The notes: generated from the letters alone by a model not told the origin. A stretch of 64,000 nucleotides of DNA from JACCYJ01 sp038198775 (GCA_038198775.1 JBBPZV010000017.1:62001-126000), one strand, 5' to 3'. Counted from the stretch's first letter, positions 8,629 through 17,277 are shown. Made by a program: numbers and translations.

Positions 8629-9084
8629 TCAGTGCGGTCGCCAGGCTTCCTCGTCGCTGGTCCACGCCGCCACCGCACCCGGTAGCGTGCCGCCGGCGAG
8701 GTCCTCGATGGACACCTGCTCGAACACCTCGCGCAGGCTGCTGCGGGCAGCGACCCACACCAGCTGCAGCACCTTGGCCGCCTCGTTGTACGCCACCGTC
8801 TCCGGCCGCCGCCCCGACACGTTCATCAACGGACCCTCTACGGCCCGGATCACGGCGGCGATCGTGAGCTGCGAAGCGGGTCGGGCCAACCGCCAGCCAC
8901 CGGCTTGTCCCCGTTGGCTGGAGACGATGTCGGCGCGGCGGAGGTCGGCGAGGATCGCCTGCAAGAAGCCGTGCGGGATGTCCTGGCGGCGGCCGATCTC
9001 CTCCGCGGAGATGGCGTCGTCGTCTTGGCGGGCGATCTCGATCAGGGCCCGCAGGGCATAGTCCGCCTTCGCCGACACCCTCAT
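8629..9084 (-). CDS. Rrf2 family transcriptional regulator
   Basis: 151 aa winged-helix repressor. MRVSAKADYALRALIEIA and RRQDIPHGFLQAILADLRRADIVSSQRGQAGGWRLARP are textbook Rrf2 blocks (recognition helix followed by the wing). The central segment where IscR/NsrR carry three Cys has no cysteine at all, so it should not bind an Fe-S cluster and probably senses something else, like CymR-type members. It ends 10 bases from the convergent sulfotransferase. A CAGGCT hexamer lies six bases before the ATG on the minus strand. Confidence 0.85.
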   Translation of the reverse strand: MRVSAKADYALRALIEIARQDDDAISAEEIGRRQDIPHGFLQAILADLRRADIVSSQRGQAGGWRLARPASQLTIAAVIRAVEGPLMNVSGRRPETVAYNEAAKVLQLVWVAARSSLREVFEQVSIEDLAGGTLPGAVAAWTSDEEAWRPH

Positions 9085-9271
9085 GGGCCAAGCCTGTCAG
9101 AAGCAGCCGCCAGCCTCCGGACCGGACGCCGGCCTTCGTGCAGGCCCGGACAACGGCTGCGCGGCGGCGCTGAACCGGTCACCGATTCGCTCGTGGCAAC
9201 CCGATACGGTCGCCTGCCCCGTGTAACGTCGCGGGCGAGCGGCAGGGCCACCTGCCGGACCGGGAGGCATT

Positions 9272-9499
9272 ATGGGCATCGGACTCGGCATCTTGCTCAT
9301 TGCTGTGGGAGCGATCTTCGTCTTCGCCCTCGACGTCAACATCCCCGGCGTCGAGAACTTCTCGCTGGGCTGGATCCTGATCGTCGTCGGCCTGCTGTCG
9401 ATCATCTTGGCGTTCTTCTACAACCAGCAGCGGGCGAACACATCCCACGTTTCACGTGTCGAGGAGCGGCGAATCGAGGATCCGCCGCCGCCAGCCTGA
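9272..9499 (+). CDS. small two-helix membrane protein (DUF6458-like)
   Basis: 75 aa. Two hydrophobic segments (residues 3-20 and 31-50) with a short DVNIPGVENFSLGW loop between them, then a polar tail rich in Arg, Glu and Pro. A good Shine-Dalgarno GGGAGG precedes ATG 9272. The pattern matches the actinobacterial DUF6458 family, which has no known function. It converges on the RNA helicase gene with 14 bases between stops. Confidence 0.72.
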   Translation: MGIGLGILLIAVGAIFVFALDVNIPGVENFSLGWILIVVGLLSIILAFFYNQQRANTSHVSRVEERRIEDPPPPA

Positions 9500-9513
9500 C
9501 CCGCTGGCCCGGG

Positions 9514-10806
9514 TCACCTGCCGGCAGAACCTTGGTGGCGGCGGCGGCGGTTGCGGCTCGCCTGGCGTGACGGGCGCCGGCCCTGGCCGGCCCGTGGACC
9601 GGCGATGAGCTCCGGCGCTGCCTTCCCCGAGGCTGCCAGGGTTGCGGCGGTCATCGGTTGGGTCACGGTCGCGATGTCGTGATGGCGTGCCGCCACTCCG
9701 GCCGCGCGCTGGAGGCGTACGACCACGTCCACGGTTTCCGGGGTCGTCACGGTGACGACGGCACCGCTGTGCCCGGCCCGGCCGGTGCGACCGGACCGGT
9801 GCAGGTAGGCCTTTGCCTGGGCGGGCGCGTCGTAGTGCACCACCAGCCCGACCTCGTCGACGTGGATTCCGCGGGCGGCGATATCGGTCGCGACGACGAC
9901 GCTCGCCGCTCCGGAGGTGAACTTCTGCAGGTTCCGCTCCCTGGCGCGCTGGGTCAGGCTTCCATGCAGGTCCACCGCACCCACACCGGCGGTGCGCAGC
10001 TGTTTGGCCAACGCGCTGGCGCCGTGCCGGGTACGGGTGAAGACGATCGAGCGGGGGTTAGCGGTCACCAGCGCCGCCGTCGCCTGCCGCTTGGCTGCTT
10101 GCCCGACGACCAGGACGTGGTGCGACAGCGTGCTATCGCCCCCTTCGACGGGGTCGACCTCGTGGCGCACGGGCCGGGTCAGATGTGAGCGCACCAGCCG
10201 GTCGACGTCGCCGTCGAGCGTCGCCGACAAAAGCAGGCGCTGACCGCCGGACGGGGTCTGGCGCAACAATGCGTTCACAGCCGGGAAGAAGCCCAGGTCA
10301 CAAAGGTGGTCCGCCTCGTCGAGCACCGCGACCTCGACGGCGTCGAGGCGGCAGGCGCCGCGGCGGATCAGGTCGTCGAGCCGGCCAGGTGTCGCCACCA
10401 CGATGTCTGCTCCCGCACGCAGCCCGCGGATCTGCGTCTCGTACGACGTGCCGCCGTAGACCGTGACCAGGCGGAGGCGGGCGGCATCGGCGACGGGCTC
10501 GATCGCCCGGCGCACCTGCGTCGCCAGCTCGCGGGTGGGGACGATGACCAGGCCGCGCGGAGACCTGGGGTGAGTGCGACCGGCCGTGAGGCGGGCCGCC
10601 ATAGGAAGACCGAAGGCCAGGGTCTTGCCAGAGCCGGTACGGGCTCGGGCCAGCACGTCGCGACCGGCGAGTGCGTCTGGGATCACGGCCGCCTGGACGG
10701 GGGTAGGCGCAGTGATCCCTTGCCGTTGCAGGGCTCGTACCAACGCAGGTTTCAGGCCGAGGCCCGAGAAGTCGGTGGTTGGCAGGGCAGGGGTGTCGAC
10801 AGACAC
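9514..10806 (-). CDS. DEAD-box RNA helicase
   Basis: About 430 aa. Q motif region FSGLGLKPALVRALQRQGITAPTPVQ, motif I ARTGSGKT, Ia PTREL, Ib TPGR, II DEAD, III SAT, V TDIAARGI and VI HRSGRTGRAG occur in order. RecA domains 1 and 2 are both complete; the last 45 residues are a basic Arg/Gln/Gly-rich tail as in RhlE-type helicases. GTG 10806 is preceded by GGAG with a seven-base gap. It likely remodels structured RNA (ribosome assembly or decay). Confidence 0.92.
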   Translation of the reverse strand: MSVDTPALPTTDFSGLGLKPALVRALQRQGITAPTPVQAAVIPDALAGRDVLARARTGSGKTLAFGLPMAARLTAGRTHPRSPRGLVIVPTRELATQVRRAIEPVADAARLRLVTVYGGTSYETQIRGLRAGADIVVATPGRLDDLIRRGACRLDAVEVAVLDEADHLCDLGFFPAVNALLRQTPSGGQRLLLSATLDGDVDRLVRSHLTRPVRHEVDPVEGGDSTLSHHVLVVGQAAKRQATAALVTANPRSIVFTRTRHGASALAKQLRTAGVGAVDLHGSLTQRARERNLQKFTSGAASVVVATDIAARGIHVDEVGLVVHYDAPAQAKAYLHRSGRTGRAGHSGAVVTVTTPETVDVVVRLQRAAGVAARHHDIATVTQPMTAATLAASGKAAPELIAGPRAGQGRRPSRQASRNRRRRHQGSAGR

Positions 10807-10997
10807 AGAAGAACTCCAGGCTCGTGCGGTGGTGGGGTCCGACCACACGACACGAGCGTCTGCAACCGGCGGGGCACCGGCAAGTGCGAGAGCGGCGCCT
10901 GTGCACAGGCTACCAGCGGCAGCCACGGCTTCTCGTGAGGCGCCATTGACGGGGTGTGCCGTGGCGGGCGACACTCCGGACACCCCTGGAGGCACTG

Positions 10998-11501
10998 ATG
11001 AACCAGCCACCGCCCGCCACCGAAGCCGGCCCGCCCGCCGACGCCAGCCGCAGCGGCGAATCGGTGGTCGAGGGCGTCGAGGCCCCGGCCAAGAAGACCA
11101 AGTCCGCCGGGGTGGCGAAGCCGCCCAAGCGCGCCAGACCCCGTAAGGCGCCGGTCGAGCAGGTGAAGGGTGACCCCGACCTGACCGAGGGCCGGGCCGC
11201 CGACGGCCCGGGCGAGTCGGACGACTCCGGGGTCGAGGTGCCGTCCGGTGCCATGCCGGAGGCGCCAGCGTCCGGCGGGGCGCAGTCGATGCCGGGCGCG
11301 CGGGTGTCCGACCAGCCCTCGGCCAGCGGTGACCGGCCAGCGGCGGGCCCGGACGACGCCGACAGCCTGGATGCGCTCGCACTGGCACGCACCGTGGTGT
11401 CGGTCCAGCTGCAACGTCCGCAGGCGCTGGCCGGCGTGGTGGGCGCGATCGCGCTGGTGGCGTACGGGTTGGGCCGTCGCTCTGGCCGTCGCGCCCGCTG
11501 A
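10998..11501 (+). CDS. hypothetical protein: disordered region plus C-terminal membrane anchor
   Basis: 167 aa. Residues 1-120 are low complexity (Pro, Ala, Gly, Asp/Glu; a short Lys/Arg-rich patch AKKTKSAGVAKPPKRARPRK near 35-55), followed by a helix LALARTVVSVQL and one hydrophobic segment (GVVGAIALVAYGLG) ending in a basic RRSGRRAR tail. ATG 10998 has a GGAGG five bases upstream and was preferred over GTG 10956. No family was recognised. It is divergent from the helicase gene. Confidence 0.55.
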   Translation: MNQPPPATEAGPPADASRSGESVVEGVEAPAKKTKSAGVAKPPKRARPRKAPVEQVKGDPDLTEGRAADGPGESDDSGVEVPSGAMPEAPASGGAQSMPGARVSDQPSASGDRPAAGPDDADSLDALALARTVVSVQLQRPQALAGVVGAIALVAYGLGRRSGRRAR

Positions 11502-11539
11502 ACGGCGGTGACCCTCCGGCCTTGGCGCAGTTGTCGCCT

Positions 11540-11800
11540 GGAGCGGGGGCTGTGGCGCCCGTACCCGGTGACAGCTCGGGGCAGGGCGCGTCCACACCCG
11601 GGGCGTCGCTGTCTCGACGCAGAGTGGGGCCTCGACGACGGCTCGACGCTGGTGCTCGAGGTCGACGGGTCCCACCACATGCGGTCGAGCACTGGCGGTG
11701 TGACATGCGCCGCGAGCGAGGTGCGGCCGCAGGGTTTTGAACTGGCCGCCGACCTCCGCCGGGCCGGCTTCCCCCGACTGGTTCCCGGTTGGCGTGGGGC
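11540..11800 (+). pseudogene. remnant of a DUF559 (Vsr-like nuclease domain) gene
   Basis: Three frame-shifted blocks read as the C-terminal half of a DUF559 protein: RRCLDAEWGLDDGSTLVLEVDGSHHM, then in another frame VEHWRCDMRRERG, then back to SEVRPQGFELAADLRRAGFPR. The LDAEW, EVDG and MRRER elements are the family's nuclease-like core. The N-terminal domain and an intact frame are missing. It lies next to paaN and carries no start or stop of its own. Confidence 0.65.
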
Positions 11801-11810
11801 GGACGGCGCG

Positions 11811-13484
11811 TCAGGCGTGGCGGCGGGACTGCACGATGCGAAAGCGGGAGGCGACGTACGCGGCGTCGGTGAACGAGCTGTTCGCCGCCGGGTTAGCGCC
11901 GGTGCCGTGGAAGTCCGAGAACGCCGCCGACTGGTTGACGTACACCTGCCCGGTGAGGTTCTCGCTCAGCGCGACGCCGACGTCCAACGCCGCCGAGCGC
12001 ATCGCGGCAAGCACAGGCTCCTCGCGCGTGTACACCGATGCCGTCATCGCCCCGTGCTCGCGCACCGTGCTCCGAAACGTCTCGATCGACACCTGCGTCG
12101 ACGGCGTCGCGATCAGGTACGCCACCGGGCCGAAGCACTCCTCGGCGAACACCTCGGCGTCCTCGAGCGACAGCCCCAGCAGCAGCGGTGTGCGTACGAC
12201 GGCGTCCGGGTAGGCCGGATGCGAGATCGCGCGCGACTCCACCAGCACCCGGCCCCGCGAGGGCGCTGCCTCCAACCGCTTCAGCACCTCGGGGTTGACC
12301 ACGGCGCCTAGCAGCTCGACCGCCTTGGCGTCGTCGCCCAGCAGCTTGCCCAGCGCGGCGCCGATCCCGTCCGCTACCTCGTCGTACGACTTGTGCCCCT
12401 CGTCGGTCTCGATCCCGTCCGCTGGCACGTAGACGTTCTGCGGGGCCGTGCACATCTGGCCGGTGTAGAGCGCCAACGAGAACGCCAGGTTGAAGCACAT
12501 CCCCCGAAACGAGTCGGTGGAGTCGACCACGACGGTGTTGACGCCGGCCTTCTCGGTGAACACCACCGCCTGTGTGGCGTGGCGCTCCAGCCAGTTCCCG
12601 AAGGCGTTGGAGCCGGTGAAGTCGACCAGCCGCACCTCCGGGCGTACGGCCAGCACCTTCGCCAGCCCGTCGGCCGGGTCCTCGGCGGCCAGCGTGACCA
12701 GACTGGAGGAGAAGCCGGCCTCGGCGAGCACCTCCTGGCAGACCTGGACGGTGATCGCCAGTGGAAGCACCGCCCGCGGGTGCGGCTTGACGACCACCGC
12801 GTTGCCGCACACCAGCGAAGCGAAGATGCCCGGCCAGGAGTTCCACGTCGGGAACGTGTTGCACCCGATCGCCAGCGCCACACCGCGCGGCACCACCGTG
12901 AACGTCTTCTCCATCCGCAGCGGCTCACCGCGGCCCGGCTTCTCCCAGACCGCGCTGACCGGGTGGCGGGTCATCTCGTCGTAGGAGTACGCAACCGCCT
13001 CCAGCGCCCGGTCCAGGGCATGGGCGCCGCCGGCCTGGAACGCCATCACGAACGCCTGCCCGGAGGTGTGCATGACCGCGTTGGCCAGCTCGAAGACCCG
13101 TCCGTGCAGCCGGTCCAGGATCTCCAGGCACACATCTGCCCGCCCCTGGGGGCCGGCGTCCCGCCACGCCGGCATGGCGGCCGTCGCGGACGCCAGCATT
13201 GTCGCGACACCGTCCGCTCGCGTCCGCGGGTACGTCACGTCCAGCTCGAGGCCGAACGGCGACGTCTCCGTGGCCACCAGGCCGTCGGCGCCCGGCGTCG
13301 AGAGCGGGAAGTCCCGCCCGCGCCACGACTCGAACGCCTCGGCACCCTGCGCTGCGGCGTCCTCACCGTAGACCCGCGGGCTCGGCGACTCCGGGTAGGC
13401 GGAGAAGTAGTCACGCTTGCGGATCGCGGCCAGCGCCTGCTCGAGCAGCTCGCGGTGGCGGGAGAACAGCTCGGTCGTCGTCAC
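11811..13484 (-). CDS. paaN: phenylacetic acid degradation protein PaaN (aldehyde dehydrogenase)
   Basis: About 557 aa, ALDH superfamily. PRGVALAIGCNTFPTWNSWPGIFASL, VVKPHP, VDFTGSNAFGNWLE, FTEKAGVNTVVVD (catalytic Glu region) and YTGQMCTAPQNVYVP (catalytic Cys) are typical of PaaN, which oxidises the ring-opened semialdehyde of the phenylacetyl-CoA pathway. Unlike Escherichia PaaZ there is no fused MaoC hydratase domain. GTG 13484 is used because residues upstream of it look non-coding. It is divergent from the GNAT-paaK operon across a control region with a 20-bp direct repeat. Confidence 0.85.
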   Translation of the reverse strand: MTTTELFSRHRELLEQALAAIRKRDYFSAYPESPSPRVYGEDAAAQGAEAFESWRGRDFPLSTPGADGLVATETSPFGLELDVTYPRTRADGVATMLASATAAMPAWRDAGPQGRADVCLEILDRLHGRVFELANAVMHTSGQAFVMAFQAGGAHALDRALEAVAYSYDEMTRHPVSAVWEKPGRGEPLRMEKTFTVVPRGVALAIGCNTFPTWNSWPGIFASLVCGNAVVVKPHPRAVLPLAITVQVCQEVLAEAGFSSSLVTLAAEDPADGLAKVLAVRPEVRLVDFTGSNAFGNWLERHATQAVVFTEKAGVNTVVVDSTDSFRGMCFNLAFSLALYTGQMCTAPQNVYVPADGIETDEGHKSYDEVADGIGAALGKLLGDDAKAVELLGAVVNPEVLKRLEAAPSRGRVLVESRAISHPAYPDAVVRTPLLLGLSLEDAEVFAEECFGPVAYLIATPSTQVSIETFRSTVREHGAMTASVYTREEPVLAAMRSAALDVGVALSENLTGQVYVNQSAAFSDFHGTGANPAANSSFTDAAYVASRFRIVQSRRHA

Positions 13485-13509
13485 CCCGTCAGTCTCGCAC
13501 CGGATGCCG

Positions 13510-13551
13510 CCACAACTCACGGATGGTCGCACCACAACTCACGGATGGTCG
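13510..13551. repeat. two exact 20-bp direct repeats in the paaN/GNAT-paaK control region
   Basis: CCACAACTCACGGATGGTCG occurs at 13510-13529 and again at 13532-13551 (period 22 bp, two helical turns). It sits between divergent paaN and the GNAT-paaK operon and reaches the -35 position of the latter's leaderless promoter (-10 CACGAT at 13566). The placement suggests a tandem regulator site for phenylacetate genes. No regulator gene is adjacent. Confidence 0.7.
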
Positions 13552-13565
13552 AGTCCCGGACGTGC

Positions 13566-13571
13566 CACGAT
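13566..13571 (+). promoter_or_regulatory. -10 hexamer CACGAT, leaderless start of GNAT-paaK operon
   Basis: CACGAT followed by six bases and ATG 13578; no ribosome binding site. The second direct-repeat copy ends 14 bases upstream, over the expected -35. Confidence 0.45.
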
Positions 13572-13577
13572 GCGCAG

Positions 13578-14057
13578 ATGCGGCTGCGTGCGTACGACCC
13601 CAGCGACGCCGACGCGGTGCTGGGGCTCAACCAGGCCAACCTGGAGGCGGTGGCGTGGCTGGACGCCGACCGGCTGCGTTGGCTGGTCGGGCTCGCGCAG
13701 GACTGCCTGGTGGCCGACGACGACGGCGCGCTGGCGGGGTTCGCGATCACGCTGCTGCCGGGGACCGCGTACGACAGCGCCAACTACGGGTGGTTCGGGC
13801 TGCGCTATGACGACTTCTTGTACCTGGACCGGATCGTCGTCGCGGCTGAGCACCGGCGCCGCGGGGTGGGAAACCTCCTCTACGACGCCGCTGAGGAGCG
13901 GGCCCGCGCACATGGCCGGCTCGCCGCCGAGGTCTACGTGGAGCCACCTAACGAGGTCTCGCTGGAGTTCCACGAGCGCCGTGGCTACGCGGAGGTAGGC
14001 CGCCTGGCGCAGGCCGACGGCAAGGTCTGCTCGATGCTGGTCAAGGAGCTGTCATGA
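13578..14057 (+). CDS. GNAT family N-acetyltransferase
   Basis: 159 aa. Strand-helix pattern of the GNAT fold with motif A LDRIVVAAEHRRRGVGNLLYDAAEERARAHG (the R-R-G-V-G acetyl-CoA pyrophosphate loop) and motif B VYVEPPNEVSLEFHERRGYAEVG. ATG 13578 lies six bases after a CACGAT -10 hexamer; an upstream ATG at 13542 falls inside the repeat and is unlikely. The stop overlaps paaK (ATGA), so the acetyltransferase and the CoA ligase are translated together; it may tune PaaK by lysine acetylation or act on a pathway intermediate. Both ideas are inference. Confidence 0.8.
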   Translation: MRLRAYDPSDADAVLGLNQANLEAVAWLDADRLRWLVGLAQDCLVADDDGALAGFAITLLPGTAYDSANYGWFGLRYDDFLYLDRIVVAAEHRRRGVGNLLYDAAEERARAHGRLAAEVYVEPPNEVSLEFHERRGYAEVGRLAQADGKVCSMLVKELS

Positions 14058-15340
14058 CCGACTGCGCGCCCCCAGATATCGGCCGCGGCGAGTTGCGGCA
14101 GTTGCAGCGCCAGCGGATGCGCTGGTCGCTGCGGCACGCGTACGACAACGTGGCCCACTACCGGGAGGCGTTCGACGCGGCCGGTGTCCACCCCGACGAC
14201 CTGCAGGAGCTGTCCGATCTGGCGCGGTTTCCCACGACCAGCAAGGACGACCTGCGCCGGCACTACCCGTACGGGATGTTCGCGGTGCCGCGCGAGCAGG
14301 TCGCGCGGATCCACGCCTCGTCCGGCACCACCGGGCGGCCGACCGTGGTCGGCTATACCCGCGCGGACCTGGACACCTGGGCCGAGGTGATGGCGCGCTC
14401 CATCTGGACCGCCGGCGGCCGCCCCGGCGACATCGTCCACGTCGGGTACGGGTACGGGCTGTTCACCGGCGGACTTGGAGCGCACTACGGCGCCGAACGG
14501 CTGGGCTGCACGGTGGTTCCGTTGTCCGGTGGCATGACCGAGCGGCAGGTGCAGCTCATCCGCGACCTCGAGCCGAGGGTGATCATGGTGACGCCCTCGT
14601 ACTTCCTGGCGATCCTCGACGAGATGGAGAACCAGGGCATCGACCCCGCGAGCACGTCGCTCGAGATCGGGATCTTCGGCGCGGAGCCGTGGACCGAGTC
14701 GATGCGTGCCGAGGTGGAGCGGCGAAGCGGCATCAGTGCCGTCGACATCTACGGCCTGTCCGAGGTGATGGGTCCCGGCGTGGCCCAGGAGAGTGGCGAG
14801 ACCAAGGACGGGCTGCACATCTGGGAGGACCACTTCTACCCCGAGGTCCTCGATCCGACCACTGGCGAGGTGCTCCCCGAGGGGGAGGAGGGCGAGCTGG
14901 TGTTCACCTCGCTGACCAAGCAGGCGATGCCGGTCGTGCGCTACCGCACCCGTGACCTGACGACGCTGCTCCCGGGGTCGGCCCATCCGGCCTTCCGGCG
15001 GATGCGCAAGATCACCGGCCGCAGCGACGACATGATGATCGTGCGAGGCGTCAACGTCTTCCCGACGCAGATCGAGGAGCAGATCCTGCGGATCGACGGG
15101 CTGACACCGCACTACGTCTGCGTGCTGACCCGGCCCGGACCGCTGGACGAGCTGACCGTACGGGTCGAGGCCGCCGGTGACGTCGGCGCGGACGCGCGCG
15201 GGTTGCTCGGGCGGGCGCTGTCCAACCGGGTCAAGGACAGCGTCGGCGTCAGCATCGGCGTCGAGGTGCTGGAGCCGACGTCACTGGAGCGCTCGCTCGG
15301 GAAGGCCCAGCGCATCGACGACCGCCGTGGGCTGCTGTAG
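14054..15340 (+). CDS. paaK: phenylacetate-CoA ligase
   Basis: 428 aa, adenylate-forming enzyme: phenylacetate + ATP + CoA to phenylacetyl-CoA, the entry step of the pathway. HASSGTTGRPT (residues 87-97) is the P-loop, DIYGLSEVMGPGVAQE the adenylate-binding loop, YRTRDLT the hinge-side motif, and TGRSDDMMIVRGVNVFPTQIE the mobile C-terminal domain. All are diagnostic for PaaK. Length is standard. It is coupled to the GNAT gene. The paaABCDE oxygenase genes are not in the window. Confidence 0.92.
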   Translation: MTDCAPPDIGRGELRQLQRQRMRWSLRHAYDNVAHYREAFDAAGVHPDDLQELSDLARFPTTSKDDLRRHYPYGMFAVPREQVARIHASSGTTGRPTVVGYTRADLDTWAEVMARSIWTAGGRPGDIVHVGYGYGLFTGGLGAHYGAERLGCTVVPLSGGMTERQVQLIRDLEPRVIMVTPSYFLAILDEMENQGIDPASTSLEIGIFGAEPWTESMRAEVERRSGISAVDIYGLSEVMGPGVAQESGETKDGLHIWEDHFYPEVLDPTTGEVLPEGEEGELVFTSLTKQAMPVVRYRTRDLTTLLPGSAHPAFRRMRKITGRSDDMMIVRGVNVFPTQIEEQILRIDGLTPHYVCVLTRPGPLDELTVRVEAAGDVGADARGLLGRALSNRVKDSVGVSIGVEVLEPTSLERSLGKAQRIDDRRGLL

Positions 15341-15353
15341 GTCCCTCGCCCAT

Positions 15354-15382
15354 TTGCGCCGGCCGGCGCGGCGGCGTAGTGT
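15354..15382 (+). promoter_or_regulatory. sigma-70-like promoter of the secreted protein gene
   Basis: TTGCGC at 15354-15359 and TAGTGT at 15377-15382 are separated by exactly 17 bases, 33 bases before ATG 15416, which has its own AGGGGGA ribosome binding site. Confidence 0.5.
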
Positions 15383-15415
15383 GGCAGCACCGCACCACTT
15401 CTTCAGGGGGAACCG

Positions 15416-16777
15416 ATGCGCCTGCGCCGAGCCGCCACCGTCCTAGCCGCCACAGCGATCACGCTGGTGACCGCATCGCCGGCTCAGGCGGCCTGGCAGC
15501 CAGCACAGCAAGTCAACTCAGCCGTCACGGCGGTCACAGACATCGACGGCGCGCACGTCGCAACGGCCGATGACGGCAGCGCCGTCGCCGTCTGGCTGGA
15601 GTGGCGCGGCGCCGACGCCCGCGTGATGGCCGCCCGACGGCCGGTCGGCGGTGAATGGGGGCCCCCGCTGCTGGTCGACGACGTGTCAGAGGCGCCAGGC
15701 GTCACCGGCGGTCGGGTCGGGCTCAACGCCATGGTCGTCCTTCCACGCGGTGCCGCGCTCATCTCCTACCAGGAGTACGACGCCGACGCCGGGGCCGACT
15801 TCGTCGGCCGGGTCGTCAAGCTGGGTACGAACGGATCCGTCAGCGCTCCGCTTCTCAGCGGCCCGGAGATGCAGTGGCGACTGGTCGCCGACGCCGAAGG
15901 CGACTGGCTGGCGACCGCACGCCAGTACGACCGCTGTGCCTGCGAGAACTACACCTGGTACTCCGACGGCGGCGCAGCGCCGCAGTTCCTCGGAACGTAC
16001 CTGGGCTTCGGGCTGCGCTTCACGCTCAGCCGGAACGAGCTGGTCTATCTTGCGGTGGACGACGATGACGGCCTCTATCGAGCCGCCCACACGTTGCGAG
16101 TGCGACGAATCGACGCGGCCACCGGCTCCGCGAGGAGGGACGTGCTGCTCGAGCCGGATGGCAAGGTCACCGGCTTTGACATCGACGCGAACACCAGCGA
16201 CGACGTCGACTTGGTCTGGAGCGTCCGCCACCGCGAGAAGCGCCGGCTCGACGTCGTGCGCGCGATACGGCAGCCCAGCGGCGGAGCGTGGAGCAGACCG
16301 CACACGGTGGTCAACTCCGGTGGCGACGGCAACCGGCCCCTCGGCGCGCCACAAGTCGAGACCTCTGGGGAAGGCAAGGCGCTGGTCGTCTGGAGCACTC
16401 CCCCGAACTACGCGGGGCGGGTGGACCTCGACAGCGCGATCGTGTGGCCGTCCCGACCGTCGAGCGACATCCGCCGGCTGGCCAGCAATGTGGACCCGGA
16501 CGGACGCCGCCTGGCGTTCGGCGTCCAGGTCAACGACTCGGGCCAGGCAGCCGTGACGTTCAGCCAGTTGACGCCGTGCCCGAGTGATCCGGGCACCACG
16601 TGCCACACCGTGTCCGCGCTGCGCGGCCGGATCGGTCGCCTGCACGAACCGACAGCGCTTTTCCGGTCGCAGGCGCGGTACGAGAGCGTCTCGACGGCGT
16701 TGTCCGACAGCGGGGTGGTCATCGTGCTGACCCTCGTCGAGGGGTTGACCCGGATCGAGAGCCGCACCAGCCCCTGA
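15416..16777 (+). CDS. secreted protein of unknown function, probably beta-rich
   Basis: 453 aa. A classical signal peptide (RLRR, hydrophobic core, cleavage near ASPAQA-AW at about residue 25) directs it to the exterior. The mature part contains repeated 'AVWLEWRGADARVMAARRPVGGEW' and 'VVWSTPPNYAGRVDLDSA' type blocks spaced about 45-55 residues, as in beta-propeller proteins found in actinobacterial genomes. Four Cys could form disulfides. It lies between paaK and paaI but has its own promoter, so it may not take part in phenylacetate use. Confidence 0.65.
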   Translation: MRLRRAATVLAATAITLVTASPAQAAWQPAQQVNSAVTAVTDIDGAHVATADDGSAVAVWLEWRGADARVMAARRPVGGEWGPPLLVDDVSEAPGVTGGRVGLNAMVVLPRGAALISYQEYDADAGADFVGRVVKLGTNGSVSAPLLSGPEMQWRLVADAEGDWLATARQYDRCACENYTWYSDGGAAPQFLGTYLGFGLRFTLSRNELVYLAVDDDDGLYRAAHTLRVRRIDAATGSARRDVLLEPDGKVTGFDIDANTSDDVDLVWSVRHREKRRLDVVRAIRQPSGGAWSRPHTVVNSGGDGNRPLGAPQVETSGEGKALVVWSTPPNYAGRVDLDSAIVWPSRPSSDIRRLASNVDPDGRRLAFGVQVNDSGQAAVTFSQLTPCPSDPGTTCHTVSALRGRIGRLHEPTALFRSQARYESVSTALSDSGVVIVLTLVEGLTRIESRTSP

Positions 16778-16824
16778 GCGCCCGGTAGGTTGCCGCGCAT
16801 GCGCAGACATCACCCGGGGCGACG

Positions 16825-17277
16825 GTGAGCGACGACACCGAGGCGCTGGCGCGGGCGTGCGCCGAGGCCATGTGGGCCGACGACCGGGCCAGTCAGGCGC
16901 TCGGCATGCGGCTCGTCGTGGTCGCGCCCGGGCGGGCGGTGGTCGAGATGCAGGTGCGCGAAGACATGAGCAACGGCCACGGGATCGGGCACGGCGGCTT
17001 CACCTACGCGCTGGCCGACTCCGCGTTCGCGTTCGCGTGCAACAGCCACAACCGGCGGACAGTGGCGTACCGCTGCGACATCCACTACCTGGCGGCCGTG
17101 CGCGAGGGTGACGTACTGGTCGCCGAGGCGGTCGAGCGGTTCCGCGAGGGACGCAACGGCATCTGCGACGTGACCGTACGCTGCGGTGCCAAGGTGGTGG
17201 CCGAGTTTCGCGGGACCTCCCGAGAGATCGGCGGGCGGCTGGTGGGAAGGCCGTTGCCAGCGGAGTCCGACGGCTGA
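16825..17277 (+). CDS. paaI: hydroxyphenylacetyl-CoA thioesterase PaaI (hotdog fold)
   Basis: 150 aa. The hotdog-fold signature MSNGHGIGHGGFTYALADSAFAFACNS includes the catalytic Asp of PaaI-type enzymes (LADSAF) and the HGG loop. PaaI hydrolyses dead-end aryl-CoA esters and frees CoA in the phenylacetate pathway. Start GTG 16825. This supports a scattered but functional paa locus (paaN, paaK, paaI) in the window. Confidence 0.87.
   Translation: MSDDTEALARACAEAMWADDRASQALGMRLVVVAPGRAVVEMQVREDMSNGHGIGHGGFTYALADSAFAFACNSHNRRTVAYRCDIHYLAAVREGDVLVAEAVERFREGRNGICDVTVRCGAKVVAEFRGTSREIGGRLVGRPLPAESDG

Noticed and set aside
9449..9458. GTTTCACGTG, ten bases of the ParB site core
   Set aside because: It lies inside the DUF6458 coding region and lacks the second half of the palindrome; no parA or parB gene is nearby.
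10956..10997. Earlier GTG start for the disordered protein gene
   Set aside because: The GGAGG box points to ATG 10998; the extra residues look random.
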